Assembly (NCBI GenBank): GCA_025929805.1
Contig: JAICPP010000024.1
Location: 1 to 22,755 of the forward strand
Direction of reading: 5' to 3'
Source: Gemmatimonadales bacterium
Lineage (GTDB): Bacteria > Gemmatimonadota > Gemmatimonadetes > Gemmatimonadales > GWC2-71-9
DNA: 22,755 nt
Shown piece after piece: positions 7,665 to 14,239 of the stretch (its first letter is position 1; each line of letters begins with the position of its first letter). The notes below the pieces were generated by a model. The model made no database searches. It was not told the origin of the DNA and was given only the letters and a program-made list of their open reading frames with translations. A program made the translations under genes and the position numbers.

Positions 7665-8294
7665 TCAGTCCGACAGCCGAAACGGCGGATACCGATCGGT
7701 GGTCAGCAGGAATGCGTAGGCGGCGACCCGAAGCCACCAACGGAATACGTTCACCACGAATTCGAACAATGCTCGCGGGTATCGGCCAGTGAGCAGAATG
7801 GCGAACCAGGCCACGATGACACAGCACACCGCGGCGATTGCCAGAAAAGCAAGGACGATGTAGTGGGGGATTGCCAAGAACCATTTCACCAGAGGCAGCC
7901 ACCGATTCAATTCCGTCGCGTCAGGGTAGGGAACTGTGATGAGTACAGCCTGCTCCTCATCGGTCGACGGGTATTCGTCCCGCAGCAGGCAGAGGTAGGC
8001 GGATACGCGAGTACTGAATCGGGTCAGCTCCAGGTTCCAGTCGAACCACCAGCGGGGATATTTCCGCCGAAACAACAGCATCAGCGCAGTCGGCAGAACC
8101 AGGATGCCACCCGCCACAACAGCAAAATTCTCCTCCGATCCCGCGTGCACCGCGGGTCCGGATAGGAGAGTCAGGATGATGGCAATCGGGATGACCGCAA
8201 ACGGTCGCAAAAACGTGGTCAGCCGGTCTCGTTCATACTCTGGGTAATCGATCTCGAGCAGCGCCGGAAACTCTGGAATAAAGCCTTCGCTCAT
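7665..8294 (-). CDS. DUF4389 membrane protein
   Basis: The ATG at 8294 is preceded by GGAGGGAG, which fixes a 209-aa product. Hydrophobic segments near residues 25-45, 52-68, 138-170 and 178-197 indicate an integral membrane protein with four or five helices. The stretch 'NRWLPLVKWFLAIPHYIVL' followed by 'LLTGRYPRALFEFVVNVFRWWLRVAAYAFLLTDRYPPF' is characteristic of the DUF4389 family, which has no known function. The family commonly carries two such cores; here the first part ('RLTTFLRPFAVIPIAIILTLL', 'WWFDWNLELTRF') fits the repeat. It lies between the BON gene and the HEAT-like gene on the minus strand. A single unpaired CTTCA upstream lacks a second unit, so I do not call a regulated promoter here. 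Confidence 0.82.
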   Translation of the reverse strand: MSEGFIPEFPALLEIDYPEYERDRLTTFLRPFAVIPIAIILTLLSGPAVHAGSEENFAVVAGGILVLPTALMLLFRRKYPRWWFDWNLELTRFSTRVSAYLCLLRDEYPSTDEEQAVLITVPYPDATELNRWLPLVKWFLAIPHYIVLAFLAIAAVCCVIVAWFAILLTGRYPRALFEFVVNVFRWWLRVAAYAFLLTTDRYPPFRLSD

Positions 8295-8345
8295 TATCTC
8301 CCTCCGGCCCGGTGCGGATCGGTCGTCCGGGCATAGTTGGACGGC

Positions 8346-8376
8346 AAGGCTTCCCACCCAGCCGATGGGCTGAAGC
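8346..8376 (-). other. Possible stem-loop between BON and DUF4389 genes
   Basis: On the minus strand, GGCTTC pairs with GAAGCC around an inner AGCC/GGCT stem with a four-base loop. It lies just past the BON stop codon (8399) and before the DUF4389 start. No T-run follows, so it is not a classical intrinsic terminator. It could be a 3'-end processing or pausing structure. Confidence 0.3.
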
Positions 8377-8398
8377 CCCCGCGGCAACGGAGTTCCTG

Positions 8399-9064
8399 TC
8401 AGTCAATCCCCACCACCAGCTCATCCTTGACCGTGCGCACGCCGGGAGCTCCCCAGGCGGCCCGCTCCGCCTCCTCCCGTTCGGCCCAGGTGCGAACTCT
8501 TCCACGCAGGGTGATGGTGCTGTCCTCGGCGTCCACCTGAATGCCTCGGGCGTCGATTTCCGCGCTCCGGCGCAAGGCCGATTCAATCCGGTGCTTCACC
8601 TCGTCCGACTGCACCGGCTGCGTGACCTGGAGGCGGATCCGGTTGTCCACCCCACGCACGCCACTCAGGCGGCGGGCGGCATTCTCGGCCGCAGCCCGCT
8701 GGAACTGCAGGGCCACCTCACCCTCCAGGGTAACCCAGCCGTTCTCCACCCGAACCTGAATCTTCTCGTGGGGGACCGCAATGTCCCATTCCAACGCGCG
8801 CAGCACTGCCTGGGCCACGTCGGTGTCGGTTCGCCTCATTGAATGAAGCAACTGCACGTCGATATCGTTGGCGACCGCGCGCACACCTGCCACCCGTTTG
8901 GCCGCCCGCTCGGCGACGACCTTTTCGGCATAAGTCTCAACGCTGCCGGTGAGCGTCACGACCCCGGGCTGGGTTACGGCGACTCCGATATGCGCGGCGT
9001 TCAGGGAGGGCTCCCACTCCAGTTCTTCCTGGACCCGGTGCTGCAACTTCGTCGAGTTACGCAT
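8399..9064 (-). CDS. Triple BON-domain protein
   Basis: This 221-aa protein consists of three BON domains at residues ~3-72, ~79-146 and ~151-218. Each has the alpha-beta pattern ending in a conserved Gly-Val segment ('VAGVRAVANDIDV', 'LSGVRGVDNRIRL', 'APGVRTVKDELVV') and a central 'VTLTGSVETYAEK', 'VTLEGEVALQFQR' or 'ITLRGRVRTWAER'. BON domains bind phospholipid or envelope surfaces, as in OsmY. No signal peptide is visible, unlike periplasmic OsmY, so it may be cytoplasmic and membrane-associated. The ATG at 9064 has GAGGAT just upstream. It is divergent from acetate kinase and has a strong three-unit direct repeat before it. Confidence 0.93.
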   Translation of the reverse strand: MRNSTKLQHRVQEELEWEPSLNAAHIGVAVTQPGVVTLTGSVETYAEKVVAERAAKRVAGVRAVANDIDVQLLHSMRRTDTDVAQAVLRALEWDIAVPHEKIQVRVENGWVTLEGEVALQFQRAAAENAARRLSGVRGVDNRIRLQVTQPVQSDEVKHRIESALRRSAEIDARGIQVDAEDSTITLRGRVRTWAEREEAERAAWGAPGVRTVKDELVVGID

Positions 9065-9090
9065 AGTATCCTCTCAATCGCGTGTGCTCC

Positions 9091-9135
9091 AAGATGTTGC
9101 CCGCCGTGTGAAGCTGGTGTGAAGTGTGGTGTAAA
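9091..9135 (-). promoter_or_regulatory. 11-bp direct-repeat promoter of the BON gene
   Basis: Reading the minus strand, units TTTACA (9135), CTTCAC (9124) and CTTCAC (9113) are exactly 11 bp apart. A -10-like CATCTT occupies 9096-9091, 17 nt after the start of the last unit. The identical hexamer at the identical distance occurs at the 10509 site. Orientation points to the BON gene. The site is also within 50 bp of the acetate kinase start and could affect it. Confidence 0.7.
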
Positions 9136-9175
9136 TCCGGTTTACCCGGCCAATGAACCGATGCTCCGAGGCGCC

Positions 9176-10264
9176 ATGCGGATTCTGGTGGTCAACTGCG
9201 GCAGCGCGACGCTTAAGTACAAATTCTTTGCCACCGAAGACGGAGCCATGGAGCTTCTCGCGGGGGGCGTGGAGGAGGTCAGCGGCGGATATCGCGCGGC
9301 GGTAACTGCTGTACTGGATGGGCTTCCCCAAGCTCCAGATGCCATTGCCCACCGAGTGGTCCATGGCGGCGACCGCTTCCCCGACGTGAGTAAGTTGGAC
9401 GTTCGGATGCTGAACCAATTGCGCGAGCTCAGTTCCCTGGCCCCACTCCACAACGGACCGGCGGTGGAAGGCATCGAAGCCACCCTCGGGCTGGGTGTCC
9501 CGCTGATCGCCGCATTCGATACGGCGTTTCATCGCAGTCTACCTGAGCGCGCCTGGCGCTATGCCCTGCCCGAGTTGCCTGGGGTGCGCCGATACGGATT
9601 TCACGGCTGGTCACATCGGTCCGTCATGGAGCGGTATGCGGAGCTTTCGGGCAATCCTCGCCCAACCATTATCACCCTGCATCTGGGCGGTGGCTGTTCC
9701 GCTACGGCTATCCAGCAGGGTCAGTCAATCGACACATCGATGGGGTACACTCCTCTGGAAGGTTTAGTAATGGGGACACGCCCCGGCGACCTGGATCCCG
9801 GGATCCTAGCCCATCTCATGTATAAGGGCATGTCGTTGGAAGAAATCCGCCGTCTGCTGCACTACGACTCGGGGCTCCAAGGGCTGGCCGGCAGCCAGGA
9901 CATGCGCGAACTGCTTCGAAGGGAAGACCATGCCGCGTGCATGGCGGTGGAGATCTTCTGCTATCGGATAGTGAAGTACGTTGGAGCCTATCTGAGCGCG
10001 CTGGGCGGAGCCGAGGCGACTGTCTTTACCGGAGGGATCGGCGAAAACTCAGCTGAAGTTCGACGCAGGGTTTGTCTCGGGCTGAGCTGGGCCGGGTTGC
10101 GGCTGGATGAGAGCCGAAACCAGCGGGGGGAGGAGTGCATATCGGCCCCCGAATCGACCCTGGCCGCGTACGCCATTCGCACCGACGAAGAGCGGGTGAT
10201 CGCGCGCGAAGCCGGCTACTTACTGGCGGGTGCGGTGCCGGAACCTTCCCCGAGGCACCGCTGA
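9176..10264 (+). CDS. ackA: Acetate kinase (short form)
   Basis: It interconverts acetyl phosphate plus ADP with acetate plus ATP in the cytoplasm. Conserved blocks in order: 'VVNCGSATLKYKFF', 'HRVVHGG' (phosphate-binding Arg), 'LAPLHN', 'FDTAFH' (catalytic Asp), 'YGFHGWSHRSVM', 'HLGGGCSATAI', 'DTSMGYTPLEGLVMGTRPGDLDP' (catalytic Arg), 'FTGGIGEN' and 'RTDEE' (metal-ligand Glu). The product is 362 aa against a usual ~400, the loss being in the N-terminal lobe linkers. The ATG at 9176 has GAGG 5 nt upstream; 9161 is an alternative, and the open frame back to 8843 is only read-through over the BON gene. Oddities are 'HLGGG' where most family members have 'HLGNG', and 'CGSAT' for 'SGSSS'. No phosphotransacetylase or phosphoketolase is in the window. 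Confidence 0.93.
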   Translation: MRILVVNCGSATLKYKFFATEDGAMELLAGGVEEVSGGYRAAVTAVLDGLPQAPDAIAHRVVHGGDRFPDVSKLDVRMLNQLRELSSLAPLHNGPAVEGIEATLGLGVPLIAAFDTAFHRSLPERAWRYALPELPGVRRYGFHGWSHRSVMERYAELSGNPRPTIITLHLGGGCSATAIQQGQSIDTSMGYTPLEGLVMGTRPGDLDPGILAHLMYKGMSLEEIRRLLHYDSGLQGLAGSQDMRELLRREDHAACMAVEIFCYRIVKYVGAYLSALGGAEATVFTGGIGENSAEVRRRVCLGLSWAGLRLDESRNQRGEECISAPESTLAAYAIRTDEERVIAREAGYLLAGAVPEPSPRHR

Positions 10265-10441
10265 GCTGCGCCTTCTTGCCTGCCGCCGGGTTCTGACAGG
10301 CTCACCCTTGGGCGGGCTCAGCACCATTGTGCCTGCAAAGACTTCGGACGGTCTACCCAGGTTGTAATACCCGTCGAAGAAGCGCTCGTACGCCTGATCT
10401 ACGTCGAAGCGCTGCGCGGTGATCGTGTCGGTGACCCTCAC
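10220..10441 (-). CDS. Small uncharacterised protein (73 aa)
   Basis: I do not recognise this product. A GTG at 10441 has a good GAGGAGG 5-6 nt upstream, and a direct-repeat promoter lies at 10487-10531, so expression is credible despite its size. Residues 1-50 ('RFDVDQAYERFFDGYYNLGRPSEVFAGTMVLSPP') look folded, while the last ~25 are Arg-rich and disordered ('RTRRQARRRSSAVPRGRFRHRTRQ'). It may bind nucleic acid or be surface-basic; that is inference only. The last 45 bases run antisense over the 3' end of ackA, where an Arg-rich tail is a common by-product of reading the opposite strand of a GC-rich gene, so the true C-terminus may have been altered by mutation. Alternatively the transcript, not the peptide, may matter. 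Confidence 0.55.
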   Translation of the reverse strand: MRVTDTITAQRFDVDQAYERFFDGYYNLGRPSEVFAGTMVLSPPKGEPVRTRRQARRRSSAVPRGRFRHRTRQ

Positions 10442-10486
10442 TTCGACCTCCTCTCTCCCGAGTCAGCTGCGTCAGAACTCACCAAG

Positions 10487-10531
10487 AAGATGCCTGCGCA
10501 CGGGTGAAGCGAAGGTGAAGAAACTGCGAAT
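10487..10531 (-). promoter_or_regulatory. 11-bp direct-repeat promoter of the 73-aa ORF
   Basis: On the minus strand, units ATTCGC (10531), CTTCAC (10520) and CTTCAC (10509) are 11 bp apart. A -10-like CATCTT at 10492-10487 starts 17 nt after the last unit, exactly as at the BON gene. The site sits between the alcohol dehydrogenase stop (10544) and the GTG at 10441, so it must serve the small ORF or an RNA running toward ackA. Confidence 0.62.
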
Positions 10532-10543
10532 TTCTTCCTGCGG

Positions 10544-11551
10544 CTATCGAGCCGTCGGCGGAATTAGAACCACGGCGCCGCGGACTCGGCCGGCACGAAG
10601 TTGATCCAGGCCCTGGGGTGCTTCGGAGAGGGGGAGAAGCTCGACGGCAACCCGGAGCGGCACCTCCGACGCCACCTTGAAGAACTCGTCTCCGTCCTGT
10701 CTGGTGAGATTGGCGACCGAACGAAGGACTCGTTCCCCCCAGAGAATCGCATACGGGAACGAAGGAATGGGAGTCATGTGGATGCCGGCGCAGACCACCG
10801 TCCCGCCCGGACGAACGGCTCGGAGCGCAACTGGCACCAAATCGCCCACCGGGGCAAAGATGATAGCCGCATCGAGGTCTTCCGGCGCGCGTTCGGTTGA
10901 AGCTCCAGCCCAGGTGACTCCCAGCTCACGGGCGAATTCCTGTCCCTCAGCATCGCCGCTCCGGGTAAACACGTACACCGCTCTGCCCTGGTGGAGGGCG
11001 ATTTGCGCTATCAGGTGAGCGGCGGCCCCGAATCCATAGATCCCGAGTCGCCCTGCGTCGCCGGCCACCCGCAGTGACCGGTAACCGATCAATCCGGCGC
11101 AGAGCAGGGGAGCGGCTTCCGCATCGGGGTAGCGGGAGGGAAGCGAAAAACAGAAGCGTTCGTCCGCCACGGTAAACTGGGCGTAGCCTCCATCCACCTG
11201 ATAGCCGGTGAATCGCGCCCGCTCACACAGGTTCTCCTGCCCCGAGCGGCAGAACCGGCACTGCCCACAGGTCCAGCCCAGCCAAGGCACCCCCACTCGA
11301 TCACCCACTCGAAACCGCTCGGCCCCAGAACCCCTGTCGCTCACCGTGCCGACGATTTCGTGTCCCAGGATGAGCGGCAGCTTGGGCTCGGGCAGCTCGC
11401 CATCGGCAAGGTGAAGGTCGGTGCGGCAGATCCCACAGGCGTGTACCCGGAGGAGCAGCTCTCCAGGGCCAGGACGTGGGATCGGTAACCGGGACGCCCG
11501 GAGGGGACGCTGTGGTTGGTCCAGCAGCATCGCCTCCATGCCATCGATCAT
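10544..11551 (-). CDS. Zinc-binding alcohol dehydrogenase family protein
   Basis: This 335-aa medium-chain dehydrogenase oxidises alcohols or reduces aldehydes with NAD(P)(H). The catalytic zinc region is 'HACGICRTDLHLADGE' with 'LILGHEIVGTV', giving the Cys and His ligands near residues 40 and 64. The structural-zinc loop 'CGQCRFCRSGQENLC' has all four cysteines. A Rossmann motif, 'LGIYGFGAAAHLIAQIA', lies near residue 170. The 'CGICRTDLH' form and short length fit the group often annotated as zinc-binding alcohol dehydrogenase family protein. The ATG at 11551 has GGGAG about 10 nt upstream; ATG 11539 is a possible alternative. The nearest regulatory site (11578-11622) points the other way, so its own promoter is not obvious. 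The physiological substrate is unknown. Confidence 0.9.
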   Translation of the reverse strand: MIDGMEAMLLDQPQRPLRASRLPIPRPGPGELLLRVHACGICRTDLHLADGELPEPKLPLILGHEIVGTVSDRGSGAERFRVGDRVGVPWLGWTCGQCRFCRSGQENLCERARFTGYQVDGGYAQFTVADERFCFSLPSRYPDAEAAPLLCAGLIGYRSLRVAGDAGRLGIYGFGAAAHLIAQIALHQGRAVYVFTRSGDAEGQEFARELGVTWAGASTERAPEDLDAAIIFAPVGDLVPVALRAVRPGGTVVCAGIHMTPIPSFPYAILWGERVLRSVANLTRQDGDEFFKVASEVPLRVAVELLPLSEAPQGLDQLRAGRVRGAVVLIPPTAR

Positions 11552-11577
11552 CGAGGTGTTCTCCCCGGTAAAGCGAT

Positions 11578-11622
11578 CTTCACCAGCGCTTCACCGCTGG
11601 TTCAGCCGGACACGTGCAGATT
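11578..11622 (+). promoter_or_regulatory. 11-bp direct-repeat promoter of the 162-aa protein
   Basis: Units CTTCAC (11578), CTTCAC (11589) and GTTCAG (11600) are exactly 11 bp apart, with -10-like CAGATT at 11617-11622, 17 nt after the start of the last unit. The gene starts at 11702. The block is also 27 bp upstream of the divergent alcohol dehydrogenase start and may influence it. Confidence 0.66.
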
Positions 11623-11701
11623 GGAGCATGGGATCAATACCGACCTATGACCTAGTCGTCATCACGGCCTCTCGCCGGAGGCATCCAGAAGGAGGCAGCC
11701 C

Positions 11702-12190
11702 ATGACTGTTTTGCATGAGATAGCTCCCAGGCTCCGGCACAATTCTCCTATCGCTTCGGTGCTGCATACAGCACATCAGGGATGGCTGGAAGAGACCAGT
11801 GAGTACTTGACCCCTCTCCTGGGGGGATACGCTCCATTCTGGGATCGCTGGACCGCGGTGCGCTACCTGGCCGACCAGTTTCTCCCCCGGCTGCGCCGGG
11901 AGCGGGCGCTGGTAGACACGTTCAGCGAATCTCTGCCGCCCGAGATCTGGAAGAGCCTCACTCAGGAAGGTGAGCGGATCGGTCAGTTACAGCGCAAGCT
12001 CGATAATCTCGGCCGCCGCCGGGGCACTGCGTGGGTGATTTCGCCCGTTGCCGGCGAGCTGCTCCATGCGCTGCAGGCCTGGTGTGCCGATATCGAACTC
12101 GTGGTGCGGCAGATCTCGCGGGACGCTCTCCCGGAGAAAGGGAGGAAGCTGCTCGCCCGGCTCGAGCCGTCCAGCACCGTCGCCACATGA
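11702..12190 (+). CDS. Uncharacterised helical protein (162 aa)
   Basis: I do not recognise this family. AAGGAGG lies about 7 nt before the ATG, and a clear direct-repeat promoter is upstream, so it is very likely expressed. The sequence predicts mostly alpha-helix, with amphipathic stretches 'RWTAVRYLADQFLPRLRRERALVDTF' and 'IGQLQRKLDNLGRRRGTAW', one Cys, no signal peptide and no membrane segment. It is rich in Leu, Arg and Glu and lacks any catalytic motif I can name. It sits between an alcohol dehydrogenase (divergent) and a DUF302 gene (convergent). Its placement in the same predicted regulon as the CBS, BON and phosphoribosyltransferase genes suggests a stress role. Confidence 0.8.
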   Translation: MTVLHEIAPRLRHNSPIASVLHTAHQGWLEETSEYLTPLLGGYAPFWDRWTAVRYLADQFLPRLRRERALVDTFSESLPPEIWKSLTQEGERIGQLQRKLDNLGRRRGTAWVISPVAGELLHALQAWCADIELVVRQISRDALPEKGRKLLARLEPSSTVAT

Positions 12191-12334
12191 CCGGCGCCAC
12201 GCCCGCCTTGCTGCCAACCCGGCCGGTGACCGCTCCTCCGGTACACCGGGCGCGGGTGAGCCCGGCAATGAGAACATCCTCGAATACCTTCACAGGCATG
12301 TCCTGGCGTCAGTAGGCGCGCTCCAGAGCAGCTT

Positions 12335-12751
12335 CTAGCTCGTCCCTTCTACAACCGTAAGGACACGCTGGAGCCGTCGTCGGACATCCTCAGCTATCGG
12401 CTGAATGGCATCGTTCCCGCTCAGGCTCAAGGCCTCGACCGGGTCGAGCGCGGCCACAACGGTGCGCGCCGGATCATCGGCCGCGTAGACGATCACGTTG
12501 CAGGGCAGCAGCAGGCCGATGTCCAACTCGGCCTGGAGCGCGCGGTGGGCGAGAGGCGGATTGCAGGCGCCGAGGATCAGGTAGGGCCTGAACTCGATGT
12601 CGAGCTTCTTCCGAAGGGTGGCGGCGACGTCGATCTCCGTGAGGACGCCGAACCCCTCGCTTCCCAGCGCCTCGCGGGTTCGCGCGACGGCCTGGTCGAA
12701 GGGCAAGGAAACGGTGGTACTCATGCCATACCGGGTGCTGTGCTGAAGCAT
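12335..12751 (-). CDS. DUF302 domain protein
   Basis: This 138-aa protein has the full DUF302 pattern: 'TREALGSEGFGVLTEIDVAATLRKKL', 'FRPYLILGACNPPLAHRALQAELDIGLLLPCNVIVY', then a short C-terminal helix. The 'LGACNPPLA...LLPCNVIVY' block is the family hallmark. Its function is unknown; structures show dimers with possible small-ligand binding. The ATG at 12751 is preceded by GGAGAG, preferable to the in-frame TTG at 12763 that contains this ribosome site. It is divergent from the phosphoribosyltransferase operon, with one direct-repeat site for each direction in the space between. Confidence 0.92.
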   Translation of the reverse strand: MLQHSTRYGMSTTVSLPFDQAVARTREALGSEGFGVLTEIDVAATLRKKLDIEFRPYLILGACNPPLAHRALQAELDIGLLLPCNVIVYAADDPARTVVAALDPVEALSLSGNDAIQPIAEDVRRRLQRVLTVVEGTS

Positions 12752-12779
12752 AAAACTCTCCAAGTCGGAGCTCCCCCTG

Positions 12780-12823
12780 AAGCTACCCGGACGTCGTGGG
12801 TTTGGGGTGAAGCCAGGGTGAAG
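12780..12823 (-). promoter_or_regulatory. 11-bp direct-repeat promoter of the DUF302 gene
   Basis: On the minus strand CTTCAC units start at 12823 and 12812, 11 bp apart. The hexamer at the standard position (12795-12790, GACGTC) is a poor -10; TAGCTT at 12785-12780 fits if a third, weak unit (ACCCA at 12801) is counted. The site is 22 bp from the plus-strand site at 12845. Confidence 0.45.
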
Positions 12824-12844
12824 ATCCCCTCAATGGCAAGGTTT

Positions 12845-12889
12845 CTTCAGCGCTCCTTCAGCCTCACTTCAGGTTCAAGGTGGTACTCT
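12845..12889 (+). promoter_or_regulatory. 11-bp direct-repeat promoter of the phosphoribosyltransferase-RtcB operon
   Basis: Three near-perfect CTTCAG units start at 12845, 12856 and 12867. The -10-like TACTCT at 12884-12889 begins 17 nt after the start of the last unit. The first gene starts at 12915 with AGGAGG. This is the best example of the motif in the window. Confidence 0.72.
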
Positions 12890-12914
12890 TAAGCCAGGCG
12901 CGCAGGAGGTACTC

Positions 12915-13562
12915 ATGACATTCAAGAATCGGCGTGAAGCCGGACGTCGACTGGCCTTGGTGCTGGACAAGTTTCGGCCCCAGCAGCCGGTCATTCTCGG
13001 TTTGCCGCGCGGCGGTGTGGTAGTCGGGCACGAGATTGCCAAGGCCCTGGATGCACCTCTCGATGTCCTCCTGGTGCGGAAGCTTGGCGCGCCCGGCGCC
13101 GAAGAGTTCGCGATCGGCGCGGTGGCGCCCGGTGCGACCCTGCTTAACCGAAACCTGATCGCTGCTCTCGCAGTCAGCCGCGACTACTTGGGCCGCGTAA
13201 TCGCGCGGGAAACCGACGAGCTGAAGCGGCGGGAGCGTGTCTACCGCGGCAACCGCCCTGCGCTTCCGGTCGAGGGCCGCACCGTCATCCTCGTTGACGA
13301 CGGCCTGGCCACGGGGGCAACGGCTCAGGCAGCAGTCCAGTCCCTCCGGAGCCGGGCACCTCGGCAGATCATCTTCGCTGCTCCGGTATGCTCCGAGGAC
13401 GGGGCCAATGCGCTGCGCGGCGTGACTGAGGAAGTCGTATGCCTGGAGTGCCCGCCGAACTTTGGTGCTGTGGGGTATTGGTACCAGGACTTCGCTCCCA
13501 CTACCGATGCAGAAGTGATCCAGTGCCTCCGCGGGTCGGAAGACCGTAGGATTCCGGCATGA
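12915..13562 (+). CDS. Phosphoribosyltransferase-domain protein
   Basis: This 215-aa protein has a type I phosphoribosyltransferase fold. 'VILGLPRGGVVVGHEIAKAL' near residue 26 is the N-terminal core, and the PRPP-binding motif 'VILVDDGLATGAT' is at 124-136 with Asp128/Asp129. 'CLECPPNFGAVGYWYQDF' near the C-terminus is typical of this stress-associated subgroup. The natural base or substrate is not known; members occur alone or fused to hydrolase or erythromycin-esterase domains, so a non-salvage role is likely. AGGAGG precedes the ATG. The gene overlaps the hydrolase start by 4 nt (ATGA), consistent with the two being a split version of a known fusion. Confidence 0.9.
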   Translation: MTFKNRREAGRRLALVLDKFRPQQPVILGLPRGGVVVGHEIAKALDAPLDVLLVRKLGAPGAEEFAIGAVAPGATLLNRNLIAALAVSRDYLGRVIARETDELKRRERVYRGNRPALPVEGRTVILVDDGLATGATAQAAVQSLRSRAPRQIIFAAPVCSEDGANALRGVTEEVVCLECPPNFGAVGYWYQDFAPTTDAEVIQCLRGSEDRRIPA

Positions 13563-14239
13563 TCGCCCACCCAGACTCCGCGAGCCAGCGCGAGGTCATG
13601 ATCCTGGCCCGAGCGGCTCGGCTGCCAGGTACGCTGGCCCTGCCTGCCCAACCGCGAGGCTTAGTGCTCTTTGCTCACGGCAGCGGGAGCAGTCGCCTCA
13701 GCCCGAGGAATACTGCGGTTGCACACCAGCTGCGTGCGGCTGGGCTGGGGACATTGCTGTTCGACCTCCTGACCGAGACCGAGTCGGCGGATCGCGGCAA
13801 TGTTTTCAATATCGATCTGCTCGCCCAGCGGCTGCTGGCGGGCACCGAATGGGTCCGTCGGCAACCCGAGGCTGCAAGCCTCAACCTGGGTTACTTCGGG
13901 GCCAGCACCGGCGCGGCTGCCGCACTGAAGGCTGCAGCTGCCTTGACCGTCGAGATCGGCGCCGTGGTATCGCGCGGAGGAAGACCGGATCTGGCGGGCG
14001 ATGCGCTGCCCCGGGTTCGAGCTCCCACGCTGCTGCTGGTGGGAAGCCGCGACCCAATCGTCCTGGATTTGAATCAGGCAGCTCTCGCCCGACTTACCTG
14101 CCCGGCCCGACTTGTCGTTGTCCCAGGAGCCAGTCATCTGTTCGAAGAGCCCGGTACACTGGAGGAAGCGGGTCGGCTTGCCGCCGCCTGGCTGGTCCGC
14201 CATCTGGCACCCCAGCCCGCGGTCGGGAGTGCCCAATGA
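13559..14239 (+). CDS. Alpha/beta hydrolase (dienelactone-hydrolase-like)
   Basis: This 226-aa cytoplasmic hydrolase starts by ATGA overlap with the previous stop. The catalytic triad is visible: Ser116 in the nucleophile elbow 'GYFGASTGAAAA', Asp165 in 'LLLVGSRDPIV', and His193 in 'GASHLFEEPG'. The oxyanion region is 'LVLFAHGSGSS'. This family is often fused C-terminal to the phosphoribosyltransferase domain found just upstream, which supports a joint function. Its substrate is unknown. It overlaps the next gene by ATGA, so the operon is tightly coupled. Confidence 0.9.
   Translation: MIAHPDSASQREVMILARAARLPGTLALPAQPRGLVLFAHGSGSSRLSPRNTAVAHQLRAAGLGTLLFDLLTETESADRGNVFNIDLLAQRLLAGTEWVRRQPEAASLNLGYFGASTGAAAALKAAAALTVEIGAVVSRGGRPDLAGDALPRVRAPTLLLVGSRDPIVLDLNQAALARLTCPARLVVVPGASHLFEEPGTLEEAGRLAAAWLVRHLAPQPAVGSAQ

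Noticed and set aside
7630..7902. Extended N-terminus of the HEAT-like protein
   Set aside because: It overlaps the DUF4389 coding region in another frame and lacks the repeat pattern.
8366..8380. CTTCA upstream of the DUF4389 gene as a regulon site
   Set aside because: Only one unit, with no second unit at 11 bp and no -10-like hexamer at the standard distance.
8843..9175. Extended N-terminus of the acetate kinase frame
   Set aside because: It lies over the BON gene and its promoter and shows no kinase sequence; the family begins at 'MRILVVNCGS' near 9176.
11583..11600. CCAGCG/CGCTGG inverted repeat within the 11578 site
   Set aside because: It arises from the variable bases of the direct repeats, is not shared by the other sites, and lies upstream of the transcription start.
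13849..14235. Extended N-terminus of the erythromycin-esterase frame
   Set aside because: It is inside the alpha/beta hydrolase gene in another frame, and the ATGA overlap with a ribosome site gives a better start at 14236.
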